NCBI GenBank assembly: GCA_035634055.1 | Contig: DASQDR010000272.1 | Location: forward strand, 1-42,989 | Source of the DNA: JAICTV01 sp035634055 | Lineage (GTDB): Bacteria; Planctomycetota; Phycisphaerae; Tepidisphaerales; Tepidisphaeraceae | Direction of reading: 5' to 3' | Length of the DNA stretch: 42,989 nucleotides | Part shown: one piece after another, positions 7,569 through 15,834 of the stretch | How the letters are laid out: each line of letters starts with the position of its first letter | Numbering within the stretch: the stretch's first letter is position 1 | Made by a program: the position numbers and the translations under genes | The notes under the pieces: model-generated | Database searches by the model: none | What the model saw: only the letters and a program-made list of their open reading frames with translations | What the model was told of the DNA's origin: nothing

Positions 7569-8096
7569 CTAGTTCCCGCGCGCCTCTGCTGCGTTTCGCT
7601 TCGGCGGGAAACTGAACTCGACGCCGCGCCGGGGCTTGTCCCCTTCCGCCGGCTCCACCGCCGGGCCCATGGCGCGGTAGAAGTCACCGTTGGTTTGGAG
7701 CTCGACCTTGGCCACGTCGGTGTCGAGCACCGACAGCGGCTTCTGGTCTGCGTCGACGAACTGCCCCTGCGTCAGCCGGACCGTGCGCCGGGCCGGAAGC
7801 TCGTTCACCCATGCGACGTACTTACCGTTGACCCACGCGCGCAGGCCGTAGTAGTCGTCGTCGCTGGGGTTCACCAGGAGGACCGATCGGGTCTGCCGGT
7901 CGATCACCGCCGTCACCCGCACCTCGTTCGTGGCGACGGCCGTCGGGTACTCTTTGGCGGCGGCGTACGACGCGGTGTCGGCCTCCGGTTTGGGCTTGTC
8001 GGGGAACGGGTTCTTGACGTGAAACGACGCGCCACACCCCGCCGCCGCTAGGGCCGTAAGAACGATCACTGACAAGATGGCGACACTGCTCCGCAC
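7569..8096 (-). CDS. Predicted lipoprotein, function unknown
   Basis: 175 aa, GTG start with GGAAGG about 7 nt upstream. The N-terminus is a lipoprotein signal: a hydrophobic core followed by the lipobox LAAAGC with the acylated Cys at about position 21. The mature part has no family I recognise. It is polar, with a central strand-rich stretch (VTAVIDRQTRSVLLVN) and a DDDYYGLRAWVNGKYVAW segment, so an outer-membrane or periplasmic beta protein is plausible. The ThuA-like gene upstream on the same strand is separated from it by a repeat-filled gap of 236 bp. Confidence 0.75.
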   Translation of the reverse strand: MRSSVAILSVIVLTALAAAGCGASFHVKNPFPDKPKPEADTASYAAAKEYPTAVATNEVRVTAVIDRQTRSVLLVNPSDDDYYGLRAWVNGKYVAWVNELPARRTVRLTQGQFVDADQKPLSVLDTDVAKVELQTNGDFYRAMGPAVEPAEGDKPRRGVEFSFPPKRNAAEARGN

Positions 8097-8226
8097 GCGG
8101 GGGCCTTCCGTTGATTCGTCCCACAGATCGGTATGTAAAAACCGTGCCCGCGAGCGGCGTGCTCAGCCGCTGACAATTCCTGCCGGCCTTTTGGACGTGG
8201 CTGCAGTGCGACGGAAATTATCGAAC

Positions 8227-8314
8227 CGCGAATGCACACGAATGACAGCAATGCACAGGAATGAAGAAGGCCACGCCTCATCCTTATTCGTGCCATGCGT
8301 GCCATTCGTGGCTC
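8227..8314. repeat. Inverted repeat, ATTCGTGCC family (copy A)
   Basis: The left arm has repeated CGAATGCACA/CGAATGACA units. The right arm has three 9-bp units ATTCGTGCC, ATGCGTGCC, ATTCGTGGC. The arms are partly complementary. It lies between the ThuA-like and lipoprotein genes. A second copy is at 41812-41917. Confidence 0.8.
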
Positions 8315-8332
8315 GATCTTTACCGCGCGTCG

Positions 8333-9274
8333 TCAGCTCCCATCCGGCCGGGTCGACGGGCGTTGTTGGATTTGGCTTTCGCTCGGGAAGTCCCACGGCA
8401 CGGGAACCGTCACGTCCCCGGTCGCGACCCACTCCGTCCCGCGGAGCAGCAGCGTCTGGAAGCCCGCGCAGCGCACGGCGGACTCGGGACCGTCTTTCCA
8501 GAGGTGGCCCAGCATCGTCGTGTAGACGCGCCCCTTTCCGTAGCTCACCACCCAGTCCAGCGGCTCGTTCTCCTTCGTGTCCTTCGACCACGCGTAGGTG
8601 AGGATCGTCATTCCCTTCGCCGGGCCGTGCTGGCCGTGGGTCAGTTGCTCGTGCGGGTGCAGCCAGCGCTTGGGCAGGCCGCGCGTGATCGGGTGATCGC
8701 GCGGCATGGTGGTGATGACGAAATCGTGTTCCGGCCCGTGTCCCGGCTTGCGGCCCTGGCCCCGGGGGATCTCGACGACCTTCTCGTCGACGCCGATCAC
8801 GATCGACGGGCCGAAGTCCGGCCCGCGCCAGCCCAAAGCGATCATCTCGTTGTACGCCGGCCAGTTGGGAAACGAATTGTTCGCCGCGTGGTAGACGACG
8901 AGCCCGCCGCCGCCCTTGACGAATTCTTCCAGAGATTGCTCCACCTCGCGCGGCCAGTGGACGCCGGACGACGAGTGACCGCCGTTGAAGTTGGATATCA
9001 CGACGTCGAACTTCGAGAAGTCCGGCCGCCACGCCGCCCACGCCGCCGCCGGCTGCGACGCGGGCGGCGTGGTTGAAACGGTGACGTCGAACCTACCGCT
9101 ATCTTTGAGGACCTGCCGCAGGATCCGCGTGGCCCGCGGCCAGTCGTGGTTGTTCATGCCGTCCACGATCAGCGCTGACAACTTTCGAGGCGCCGACGGG
9201 GGAGCGGGCGACTGTGCGCCAGCCTCGTCGCACAGCGCCAACACGGCGCCCGCCAGTAGCACGATCATCTTCAT
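8333..9274 (-). CDS. ThuA-like domain protein, secreted
   Basis: 313 aa with a clear AAGGAG ribosome site. An N-terminal signal peptide (hydrophobic residues 3-15, probable cleavage after AGAQ near 21) indicates export. The mature chain matches the ThuA fold, a class-I glutamine-amidotransferase-like fold found in sugar-utilisation loci and abundant in planctomycetes. Recognisable segments are LIVDGMNNHDWP, FDVVISNFNGG, GGGLVVYHAANNSF, DHPITRGLP, and TMLGHLWKDGP near the end. The biochemical role of the family is poorly defined, so I assign none. Confidence 0.88.
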   Translation of the reverse strand: MKMIVLLAGAVLALCDEAGAQSPAPPSAPRKLSALIVDGMNNHDWPRATRILRQVLKDSGRFDVTVSTTPPASQPAAAWAAWRPDFSKFDVVISNFNGGHSSSGVHWPREVEQSLEEFVKGGGGLVVYHAANNSFPNWPAYNEMIALGWRGPDFGPSIVIGVDEKVVEIPRGQGRKPGHGPEHDFVITTMPRDHPITRGLPKRWLHPHEQLTHGQHGPAKGMTILTYAWSKDTKENEPLDWVVSYGKGRVYTTMLGHLWKDGPESAVRCAGFQTLLLRGTEWVATGDVTVPVPWDFPSESQIQQRPSTRPDGS

Positions 9275-9376
9275 CGCCGTTCTCCTTCAAGCGCGTCCGT
9301 CACCGGGTTCTTGGCTTTCCGGTGCGGGAAGACTAGCATCTGCGCTCACCTTCGCACGCCGCCCGAAGCGTGCGAC

Positions 9377-9450
9377 GGGCCGTTAGCTCAGTTGGCCAGA
9401 GCGTCTCCCTTACAAGGAGAAGGTCATCCGTTCGAGCCGGATACGGCCCA
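9377..9450 (+). tRNA. tRNA-Val (anticodon TAC)
   Basis: 74 nt with a complete cloverleaf. The acceptor stem is GGGCCGT/ACGGCCC with discriminator A at 9450. The D stem is GCTC/GAGC and the anticodon stem TCTCC/GGAGA around loop CTTACAA. The T stem is ATCCG/CGGAT with loop TTCGAGC. The anticodon TAC reads GUA (Val). CCA is not encoded. The gene sits between the ThuA-like gene start and the end of the glutamine-synthetase-like gene. Confidence 0.96.
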
Positions 9451-9612
9451 TTTCCGCAGGCTGCCCTCGCACTCCGGCGAGCGACCGCGCAAGACGCAGC
9501 TCGATCAAGGGATGGCAGGGATCGAGCAGCGGCCGCGTGCACGTGCGTTCGATGGAGCCCTGGCGGTTGAAGGGACTGAGCGACCGCCCGGACCAATCCA
9601 CGGACGTTCGCT

Positions 9613-10968
9613 TCAAATCCTCTCGAAGTACCGCACCCGCTCCCAGTCCGTCACCGCGCCTTCGAAGGCGCGGACCTCCTCCCTCGCGGTGTGGACGTAG
9701 AAGTCCACCACGTCGTCGCCAAAGGCGGCGCGGGCGGTGGCGCTGGCTTCCAGGAGGTCGGCGGCGTCCTTGAGGGTCTCGGGCAGGGCGGGGAGCTGCG
9801 CGTCGGTGTAGGCGTTGCCGCGGTAGGCTTCGCCGCAGTCGAGGTTCTGCTGGACGCCAGCCAGACCGGCGGCGATGGTGGCGGCGAAGGCCAGGTAGGG
9901 ATTCGCGTCGCCGCCGGGCATGCGGTTCTCGATCCGCAGGGCGGGGCCGTGGCCGACGACGCGGAAGCCGGTCGTGCGGTTGTCGTACGCCCATGCCATC
10001 TTCGTGGGCGCCCAGCTCCCGGCTTGGTAGCGCTTGTAGGCATTGACCGTCGGAGCGAAGAAGAGGCACATCTCGCGGCTGTAGCGCATCAGCCCGCCAA
10101 GGAACTGGCGGAAGTACCTGGAGCCGCCCTTGGCGCCCGCGTCCCAGAACCGGCTGCTGCCGCCGGCGGCGTCGGCGATGCTCGCGTGGATGTGACACGA
10201 ATTTCCCGGTTCATTGACGAACACCTTGGGCATGAAGGTGATCGCCTTGCCGTGCTGCTCGGCGATCTCCTTGGCGCCCTGCTTGAAGACGCAGTGCCCG
10301 TCGGCGATGACGATGGGCTGGCCGTAGACGAAGTTCACCTCGTGCTGCCCGCGGCCCCACTCTCCCTTGCTCGATTCGACGGTGATGCCGGCGCCGTCCA
10401 TCTGCTGGCGGAGCGCGCGCATGATCGGTTCGTCGCGCGCGGTCTGCATGGTGTGGTAATCGATCCGGTAATCGCTCGACGGCGCCAGCTTGCCGTAGCC
10501 GGTGGCGAAGGCGTCGTGGTAGGTCGTGTTGAACAGGAAGAATTCGAGCTCGCTGGCGACGTTGCAGACCAGGCCCTGCTTCGCCAGGCGGTCCACCTGC
10601 CGGCGCAGCACCGAGCGCGGCGCCTCGGCGACCGGTCGGCCGTCCTCGCGCTCGAGGTCGCAGATCACCATCGCGCTGCCCGGCTGCCACGGGAGCAGGC
10701 GCAGGGTCGACAGGTCCGGCTTCATGGCGAAGTCGCCGTACCCCTGCTCCCAGCTCGCCAGCTTGAATCCCTCGAGCGGGTCCATCTCGATGTTGACCGT
10801 CAGCAGGTAGTTGCACCCGTGCGTGCTGGATTCCGGCCCCTGCTCGAGGAAGTAGCGGGCGCTCAGCCGCTTGCCCAGCAGCCGGCCGCCGACATCGGGG
10901 AAGACCGTCAGGATCGTGTCGATCCGCCCCTCCCGGATCTGCTTCTCCAACGCGTCGCGTTGCAGCAT
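9613..10968 (-). CDS. Glutamine-synthetase-family ligase (gamma-glutamyl-amine synthetase-like)
   Basis: 451 aa from the ATG at 10968, chosen for its AGAGGAAG site. It carries the GS fold motifs in order: SELEFFLF (metal and glutamate site), GQHEVNF, GNSCHIHAS in place of the housekeeping NGSGMHxHxS, NAYKRYQAGSWAPTKM, and ENRMPGGDANPYL with the catalytic Arg. Length and motif variants fit the GSI-like group that joins glutamate to an amine (putrescine, ethanolamine or similar) rather than ammonia. It lies downstream of an iron alcohol dehydrogenase and an aldehyde dehydrogenase on the same strand, which supports amine or amino-alcohol catabolism. The actual amine is unknown, and a housekeeping role cannot be excluded. 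Confidence 0.85.
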   Translation of the reverse strand: MLQRDALEKQIREGRIDTILTVFPDVGGRLLGKRLSARYFLEQGPESSTHGCNYLLTVNIEMDPLEGFKLASWEQGYGDFAMKPDLSTLRLLPWQPGSAMVICDLEREDGRPVAEAPRSVLRRQVDRLAKQGLVCNVASELEFFLFNTTYHDAFATGYGKLAPSSDYRIDYHTMQTARDEPIMRALRQQMDGAGITVESSKGEWGRGQHEVNFVYGQPIVIADGHCVFKQGAKEIAEQHGKAITFMPKVFVNEPGNSCHIHASIADAAGGSSRFWDAGAKGGSRYFRQFLGGLMRYSREMCLFFAPTVNAYKRYQAGSWAPTKMAWAYDNRTTGFRVVGHGPALRIENRMPGGDANPYLAFAATIAAGLAGVQQNLDCGEAYRGNAYTDAQLPALPETLKDAADLLEASATARAAFGDDVVDFYVHTAREEVRAFEGAVTDWERVRYFERI

Positions 10969-11071
10969 CGGCTTCCTCTTTGGGTGAACGGCGCTCAGTC
11001 GTGCGCGCCGCGCGGTAATCCGCGGGGCGTGGCTTCGGCGCTGGCAACATCGCACCCGCGCGCGGGCGCGA

Positions 11072-12619
11072 TCAATCTGCCGGGATGTAGACGTTCTTCA
11101 GCTCCGTGTAGCCTTCCATCGCGGTCATCCCCAGGTCGCGGCCGATGCCGCTCTGCTTGAACCCCCCGAACGGCGCCTCGACGTGCACGCTGGAGTTGGA
11201 GTTAACGCTCAGCACCCCGCTCTCCACGCGGCGCGCGACGCGCAGGGCGCGCGGGAGGTCGCGCGTCCAGAGCGAGGCGCTCAGCCCGTACGGCGAATCG
11301 TTCACCTCGCGGAGCATCTGCTCCTCGTCGTCGAACGGGCGGATGCAGACGACGGGGCCGAACACTTCCTCGCGCCAGACGCGGTCGCCCGGCTCGCAGC
11401 CGAGGATGACCGTGGGCGACAGGTAAAACCCCTTGCCGCCCGGCCGCTCCCCGCCGCAGGCGAAGCGGCAGCGGCGGTCGTCGCGGGCGGATTTCAGAAA
11501 TCCCTCGACCGCCTCGCGCTGCAGGGCGGAGACGAGCGGGCCGACCTGCGTCTGCTTGTCGCGCGGGTCACCGACGACGATGGCGCGGGTGGCGGCGACG
11601 AATCGTTCCACGAACTCGTCGAACGCGCGCCGCTCCACCAGCACGCGGCTGCGGGCGCAGCAGTCCTGCCCGGCGTTGGCGAAGACGCTCATCGGCGACC
11701 GCTCCGCCGCCCGCGCCAGGTCCGCGTCGGCGAAAACGATGTTGGGCGACTTCCCGCCCAGCTCCAGCGACACGCGCTTGATGTCGCGCGCCGCCAGTCG
11801 CATGATCCGCGAGCCGACCGCGGTCGATCCGGTGAAGGAGATTTTCCGCACCAGCGGGTGGAGCACCAGCGCCTCGCCGACCTCGCTGCCCGCCCCGGGG
11901 AGCACCTGGAGCACGCCCGCCGGCAGGCCCGCCTGGTGCGCCAGGTCCGCCAGCCGCAGGGCGCTCAGCGGCGACGGCTTGGCCGGCTTCAGCACCACCG
12001 TGCACCCCGCCGCCAGCGCGGGCGCGACCTTCCAGCAGGCGATCGGGAACGGGAAGTTCCACGGCACGATCGCCGCGACCACCCCCATCGGCTGGCGGAG
12101 CGTGAAGTCGAACCCGCCGGCCGCCACGGGAATGGTCTGGCCGAAGAATTTGCCGATCGCGCCCGCGTAGTACTCGAAGATGCGCGCCCCCAGCAGCACC
12201 TCGTCGCGCGCGTCGCTGATCGGCTTGCCGACGCTGCGCACGTCGAGCATCGCCAGCTCTTCCCCGTGCCGGCGGATCGCGCCGGCGACGGCATAGAGGA
12301 TGTCGGCGCGGCGGCCGGGCGACAGGTCGCGCCACTCCTGCTCGAACGCGCGGTGCGCGCCGCGCACCGCGGCGTCGGCGTCGGCGGGCGCGGCCGGCGT
12401 CACCGCGTGCCACGCCTCCTCCGTCGCCGGGTCGATGATCTCGATCGGATCGTCGCCCCCGCCACTTCCGCCCCCGCCTCCACCGCCCGCGCCCCCACCG
12501 CCCGCACCGCCACCACCCGCACCGCCACCACCCTCGCGGAACAGGCCGTTGATGTACGCCGCCCGCGGGAGCGTCGCCATCGAGATCACGGGTTTGGTCG
12601 TCACCGTCGTCGTCGTCAT
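11072..12619 (-). CDS. NAD(P)-dependent aldehyde dehydrogenase with N-terminal Gly-rich insertion
   Basis: 515 aa. The catalytic domain is complete: PWNFPFPIACWK for the cofactor region, LELGGKSPNIVF with E286, GQDCCARSRV with nucleophile C320, EEVFGPVVCI and PFGGFKQSG. It oxidises an aldehyde to the acid. The ATG is 3 bases after the alcohol-dehydrogenase stop (a GTG overlapping that stop is an alternative start), so translation is probably coupled and an alcohol-to-aldehyde-to-acid sequence is likely. Residues 30-55 are almost pure glycine with a few Ala and Ser, encoded by a 15-bp tandem repeat. This lies where ALDHs normally have a short N-terminal strand region and is unusual. Confidence 0.92.
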   Translation of the reverse strand: MTTTTVTTKPVISMATLPRAAYINGLFREGGGGAGGGGAGGGGAGGGGGGGSGGGDDPIEIIDPATEEAWHAVTPAAPADADAAVRGAHRAFEQEWRDLSPGRRADILYAVAGAIRRHGEELAMLDVRSVGKPISDARDEVLLGARIFEYYAGAIGKFFGQTIPVAAGGFDFTLRQPMGVVAAIVPWNFPFPIACWKVAPALAAGCTVVLKPAKPSPLSALRLADLAHQAGLPAGVLQVLPGAGSEVGEALVLHPLVRKISFTGSTAVGSRIMRLAARDIKRVSLELGGKSPNIVFADADLARAAERSPMSVFANAGQDCCARSRVLVERRAFDEFVERFVAATRAIVVGDPRDKQTQVGPLVSALQREAVEGFLKSARDDRRCRFACGGERPGGKGFYLSPTVILGCEPGDRVWREEVFGPVVCIRPFDDEEQMLREVNDSPYGLSASLWTRDLPRALRVARRVESGVLSVNSNSSVHVEAPFGGFKQSGIGRDLGMTAMEGYTELKNVYIPAD

Positions 12620-12621
12620 CG

Positions 12622-13743
12622 TCACATCGCCTGCTGGTAGAGCGCGTAAAGGTCCTGCCGCGTGACCGTGACCGGGTTGGTCTGGTGGCAGGCGTCGGCG
12701 AACGCCTGGTCCGCCAGCGCGTCGAGCTGCCCGTCGCTCACGCCCGCTCCGCGGAGCCCCGGCGACAGGCCGATCTCCTGGAGCAACTGGCGCACGCGGT
12801 CGATGACCTGCCGATCGCTCGCGTCCGCCCCGAGCCCCATCGCCTCGCCCACGCGGCGGTACAGCCCGGGCTTGCGCTCGGCGTTGAACGCCATCACCGC
12901 TGGCAGGCACAGGGCGTTGGCGGTGCCGTGATGAACCCCGCACAGCGCCGACAGCGGGTGGGCCAGCGCGTGCGCCGCGCCGAGGTCCTTCTGGAACGCG
13001 ATGCCGCCCATGGTGGCCGCCAGTTGCATCTGCCCGCGGGCCTCGAGGTCGCGCGGGTGCTTCACCGCGCGCGGCAGCGCCTCGACGGTCAGGCGGATCC
13101 CTTCGAGCGCGATCGCGTCGCACAGTGGGTGGAAGGCGGGCGCGGTGAACGATTCAATGCAGTGCGTGAGGGCGTCGGCGCCGGTGGCGGCGGTGAGCCG
13201 CGGCGGCAGGTCGACCGTCAGCCGCGGGTCGAGGATCACCAGGTCCGCCAGCAGCGCCGGGTGGAAGATCACGCGCTTGGTCCCGCCCACGGTGACCACC
13301 GAGCTGCGCCCGACCTCGCTGCCGGTGCCGGCGGTGGTCGGGATCGCCAGGAACGGCGCGAGCTTGCCGCCGGCGACGTCCTCGCTGCCGTCGAAGTTCG
13401 CCAGCGCCCGCCCCGAGAACCGGATCGCCAGGCGGACGATCTTGCCGACGTCGATCGCGCTGCCCCCGCCGAGGGCGACCACCGAATCGCACCCGCCCGC
13501 CGCGTACGCCTGCACCGCCGCGCGCACGTTCTCGTCGCTCGGGTTGGGCTGGACGTCGCGGAACAGGTGCTCGCGCCCGCCGAGCGCCTCCCGGGCCGTG
13601 GCGAACGCCGCCGTCTCGGTCAGCCCCGGATCGGTCACCAGCAGCGGCCGCGTCGCCCCCAGCCGGGAGAACCGCGGCCACAGCGCGTCGATCGCCCCCG
13701 CGCCGAAGACGATCGTGGTGGGAAAGGAAAACACCCCGGTCAT
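12622..13743 (-). CDS. Iron-containing alcohol dehydrogenase
   Basis: 373 aa, group III (Fe-dependent) alcohol dehydrogenase. Dinucleotide motif GGGSAID lies at about 92-98. Metal ligands fall in GADALTHCIESF (Asp, His), AHALAHPLSAL and GVHHGTANA (His, His). The IPTTAGTGSEV stretch is typical of the family. The ATG at 13743 is preferred over an in-frame GTG 6 nt earlier because a TATCGT box stands 6 nt before the ATG and would leave no space for the GTG. Its stop overlaps the start region of the aldehyde dehydrogenase. Substrate unknown; context suggests the alcohol end of an amine-derived pathway. Confidence 0.92.
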   Translation of the reverse strand: MTGVFSFPTTIVFGAGAIDALWPRFSRLGATRPLLVTDPGLTETAAFATAREALGGREHLFRDVQPNPSDENVRAAVQAYAAGGCDSVVALGGGSAIDVGKIVRLAIRFSGRALANFDGSEDVAGGKLAPFLAIPTTAGTGSEVGRSSVVTVGGTKRVIFHPALLADLVILDPRLTVDLPPRLTAATGADALTHCIESFTAPAFHPLCDAIALEGIRLTVEALPRAVKHPRDLEARGQMQLAATMGGIAFQKDLGAAHALAHPLSALCGVHHGTANALCLPAVMAFNAERKPGLYRRVGEAMGLGADASDRQVIDRVRQLLQEIGLSPGLRGAGVSDGQLDALADQAFADACHQTNPVTVTRQDLYALYQQAM

Positions 13744-13749
13744 GGCCAC

Positions 13750-13755
13750 ACGATA
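13750..13755 (-). promoter_or_regulatory. Candidate -10 element of the alcohol dehydrogenase operon
   Basis: TATCGT on the reverse strand, 6 nt before the ATG at 13743, no Shine-Dalgarno. It would drive the adh-aldh pair and perhaps the ligase. Confidence 0.4.
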
Positions 13756-13867
13756 AGCGCCGCGGCCCGTTCCGTGAGCGCGTCAAACCGGTGAGGGGCC
13801 GAGCGCGCCGCGCCGACGGGAGAACCGCGGATGAACGTGGATGAAGAGGGAGGTGGGGGCGGAGCTA

Positions 13868-13912
13868 CGGCGAAGTCACGGCGCAGGCACGGAGGCACGA
13901 AGGGGCAGGAAG
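13868..13912. repeat. Short copy of the GGCACGGAGGCACGAAG repeat family
   Basis: Units of about 8 bp (AGGCACGG, AGGCACGA, AGGGGCAGG) between the prpD end and the alcohol dehydrogenase start. The same family is seen in longer form at 19339-19484. Confidence 0.65.
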
Positions 13913-13946
13913 GACTGAGGGCTGATGGCGTGCAATGGATCGACCC

Positions 13947-15485
13947 CTACTCGACCAGCAGCGTCATCAGCTCGCTGACCGGCATCGCATCCAGTTTCTC
14001 GGCGTCATCGAACAGGGCAACGATCGATCCCGACCGCTTCGCGTCGAACCGCGTCGCCAGCGCCGCCCGGAACTTATCCCACAGCAGCGGCACCGATTCG
14101 GCGCGCCGCCGGCGGTGGCCGATCGGGTACTCCACCTCGACCCGCTCGCTGGCCGAGCCGTCGGCGAAAAAGATCTGCACGGCATTGGCGATCGAGCGCT
14201 TTTCCGGGTCGAGGTAGTCCGACGAGTATCGCGGGTTCTCGATCACCTGCATCTTCCGCCGCAGCTCGTCGATCCGCGGGTCGCGGGCGGCGGCGTCCTC
14301 GTAGTGCTCGGCCGCCAGCGTGCCGTGGATCAGCGGGACGGCCACCATGTACTGGATGCAGTGGTCGCGGTCGGCCGGGTTGTTCAGCGGCCCGGTCTTG
14401 TCGATGATCCGCACCGCCGGCTCCTGCGTCTCGATGACGATCCGCTCGACCTGTTGCAAGCGGTCCGCCACCCGCGGGTGCAGCGCGACGGCGCACTCGA
14501 CGGCCGTCTGCGCGTGGAACTCCGCCGGGTAGGACACCTTGAACAGCACGTGCTCCATGACGTAGCTCCCGAGCGGCCGCGCCATCGCCAGCCGCTGCCC
14601 CTTGAACAGCACGTCGTAGAAGCCCCACGTCTTGGCGCTCAGGGCCGACGGGTAGCCGCCCTCCCCCGCCAGCGCGATCAGCGCCAGCCGGACGGCGCGG
14701 CTGGTGGCGTCCCCGGCCGCCCAGCTCTTTCGCGACCCCGCGTTGGGCGCGTGGCGGTAGGTGCGCAGCGCGGCGCCGTCGACCCAGGCGTTGGAGAGCG
14801 CGTCGACCACCTGCTGGCGCGACCCCCCGAGCATCGCCGCCGCCACCGCCGTGCTGGCGATCCGCACCAGCAGCACGTGGTCGAGCCCGACGCGGTTGAA
14901 GGCGTTCTCCAGCGCGATCACGCCCTGGATCTCGTGGGCCTTGATCATCGCCGTGAGCACGTCGCGGACGGCGAATCGGGTATCGGGTTTCGTGTTTCGG
15001 GTGTCCGGTGTGGATCGGGTGTCGGGTGTCGGGCGTCGGGTATCAGGCGTCGGATTCGCTGCTTCGGCGCTCGGATTTCGGGTTTCGGATTTCGGGTTTC
15101 TCCCCACGTAGTCCGCGCACGCCAGGATCGCGCCCAGGTTGTCCGACGGATGCCCCCACTCCGCCGCCAGCCACGTGTCGTTGTAATCCAGCCAGCGGAC
15201 GAGCGCGCCGATGTTGAAGGCCGCCTGGACCGGGTCGAGCTCGAACCGCGTCCCCGGCACGCGCGCCCCGCCCTTCATCTCCGCCCCCGGCACGACCGGC
15301 CCGAGCAGCTTGGTGCACGCCGGGAAGTTCAGCGCCAGCATCATGCAGGCCAGGCTGTCCATCAGGCACAGCCGCGCCGTGTCGTACGCCTCGCGGCTCT
15401 CGATGCCGCGCGACAGGACGTAATCGGCGATCTCCAGGAGGATCGCGTCCGGCTCCGGCCGCTCGGCGTTGTTGCTCGGGTTCAT
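13947..15485 (-). CDS. prpD: 2-methylcitrate dehydratase, MmgE/PrpD family
   Basis: 512 aa from the ATG at 15485 (TACCAT 9 nt upstream, no Shine-Dalgarno). PrpD dehydrates 2-methylcitrate in the methylcitrate cycle of propionyl-CoA breakdown. Family landmarks: WLDYNDTWLAAEWGHPSDN (99-117), IKAHEIQG (181-188), NRVGLDHVLL, LPLIHG-like VPLIHGTLAAEHYED, and the C-terminal FFADGSAS. Together with prpB and prpC the assignment is strong. Residues 129-170 are foreign to the family: they are Asn, Pro, Thr, Asp and Arg-rich and are encoded by a heptamer array inserted in frame between AILACADYVG and FAVRDVLTAM. It is separated from prpC by an opposite-strand gene. Confidence 0.93.
   Translation of the reverse strand: MNPSNNAERPEPDAILLEIADYVLSRGIESREAYDTARLCLMDSLACMMLALNFPACTKLLGPVVPGAEMKGGARVPGTRFELDPVQAAFNIGALVRWLDYNDTWLAAEWGHPSDNLGAILACADYVGRNPKSETRNPSAEAANPTPDTRRPTPDTRSTPDTRNTKPDTRFAVRDVLTAMIKAHEIQGVIALENAFNRVGLDHVLLVRIASTAVAAAMLGGSRQQVVDALSNAWVDGAALRTYRHAPNAGSRKSWAAGDATSRAVRLALIALAGEGGYPSALSAKTWGFYDVLFKGQRLAMARPLGSYVMEHVLFKVSYPAEFHAQTAVECAVALHPRVADRLQQVERIVIETQEPAVRIIDKTGPLNNPADRDHCIQYMVAVPLIHGTLAAEHYEDAAARDPRIDELRRKMQVIENPRYSSDYLDPEKRSIANAVQIFFADGSASERVEVEYPIGHRRRRAESVPLLWDKFRAALATRFDAKRSGSIVALFDDAEKLDAMPVSELMTLLVE
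14976..15101. repeat. Heptamer array CGGGTGT/CGGGTTT/CGGATTT inserted inside prpD
   Basis: About seventeen 7-bp units on the + strand (CGGGTAT, CGGGTTT, CGGGTGT, CGGGCGT, CGGATTT and variants), all in one orientation. They encode residues 129-170 of PrpD without breaking the frame. The units contain no stop codon in any of the six frames. Confidence 0.92.
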
Positions 15486-15834
15486 GCGCCGCAGATGGTA
15501 GCGGGAGAGAGATGAAGGGGTGAGGGGTGAGTGATGACAAGGGGACAAGGTGACAAGCGGAGGACGTCCGGACGGCGCGGGGGCGGTTAGGGCCGGAGCG
15601 CAGCACAGTCGTGCTGGCGGAAGGATCAGCTGGAGTTTCCGCGCCGACCGGGGTAATGGGTCCGGACGAGCGGCGCGCTGCGCCTGTTGGCCGCTGGCAC
15701 TGTGTCGCTCGTCACAGAGCGGTGCGTGGCCTCCGCGGCGGCAGGGGATTTGGTCCAATGCAGATATAATTTCGTTGCGGCGGCAATGGCGGGCGGCTAG
15801 ATTCCCGCAACTTCACTTCGATCGGGGAGCGGGC
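15486..15834. other. Intergenic region between divergent prpD and the SPFH gene
   Basis: Contains the prpD start signals, a degenerate heptamer stretch at 15511-15562 (GGGGTGA, GTGATGA, GGGGACAAGGTGACAAG), and on the + strand TATAAT (15765-15770) and TAGATT (15798-15803) ahead of the SPFH gene. Nothing else is recognised. Confidence 0.6.
15495..15500 (-). promoter_or_regulatory. Candidate -10 element of prpD
   Basis: TACCAT on the reverse strand, 9 nt before the prpD ATG, with no Shine-Dalgarno. Suggests that prpD has its own leaderless promoter, independent of prpBC. Confidence 0.45.

Noticed and set aside
9691..11160. 489-codon forward frame opposite the glutamine-synthetase-like gene
   Set aside because: Shadow of the real gene; no family motif, while the reverse strand has all GS motifs.
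12685..13794. Long forward frame opposite the alcohol dehydrogenase
   Set aside because: Composition-driven shadow; the Fe-ADH motifs are on the reverse strand.
15765..15770. Perfect TATAAT as promoter of the SPFH gene
   Set aside because: No -35 at proper distance and another -10-like box (TAGATT, 15798) is closer; left as a possibility only.
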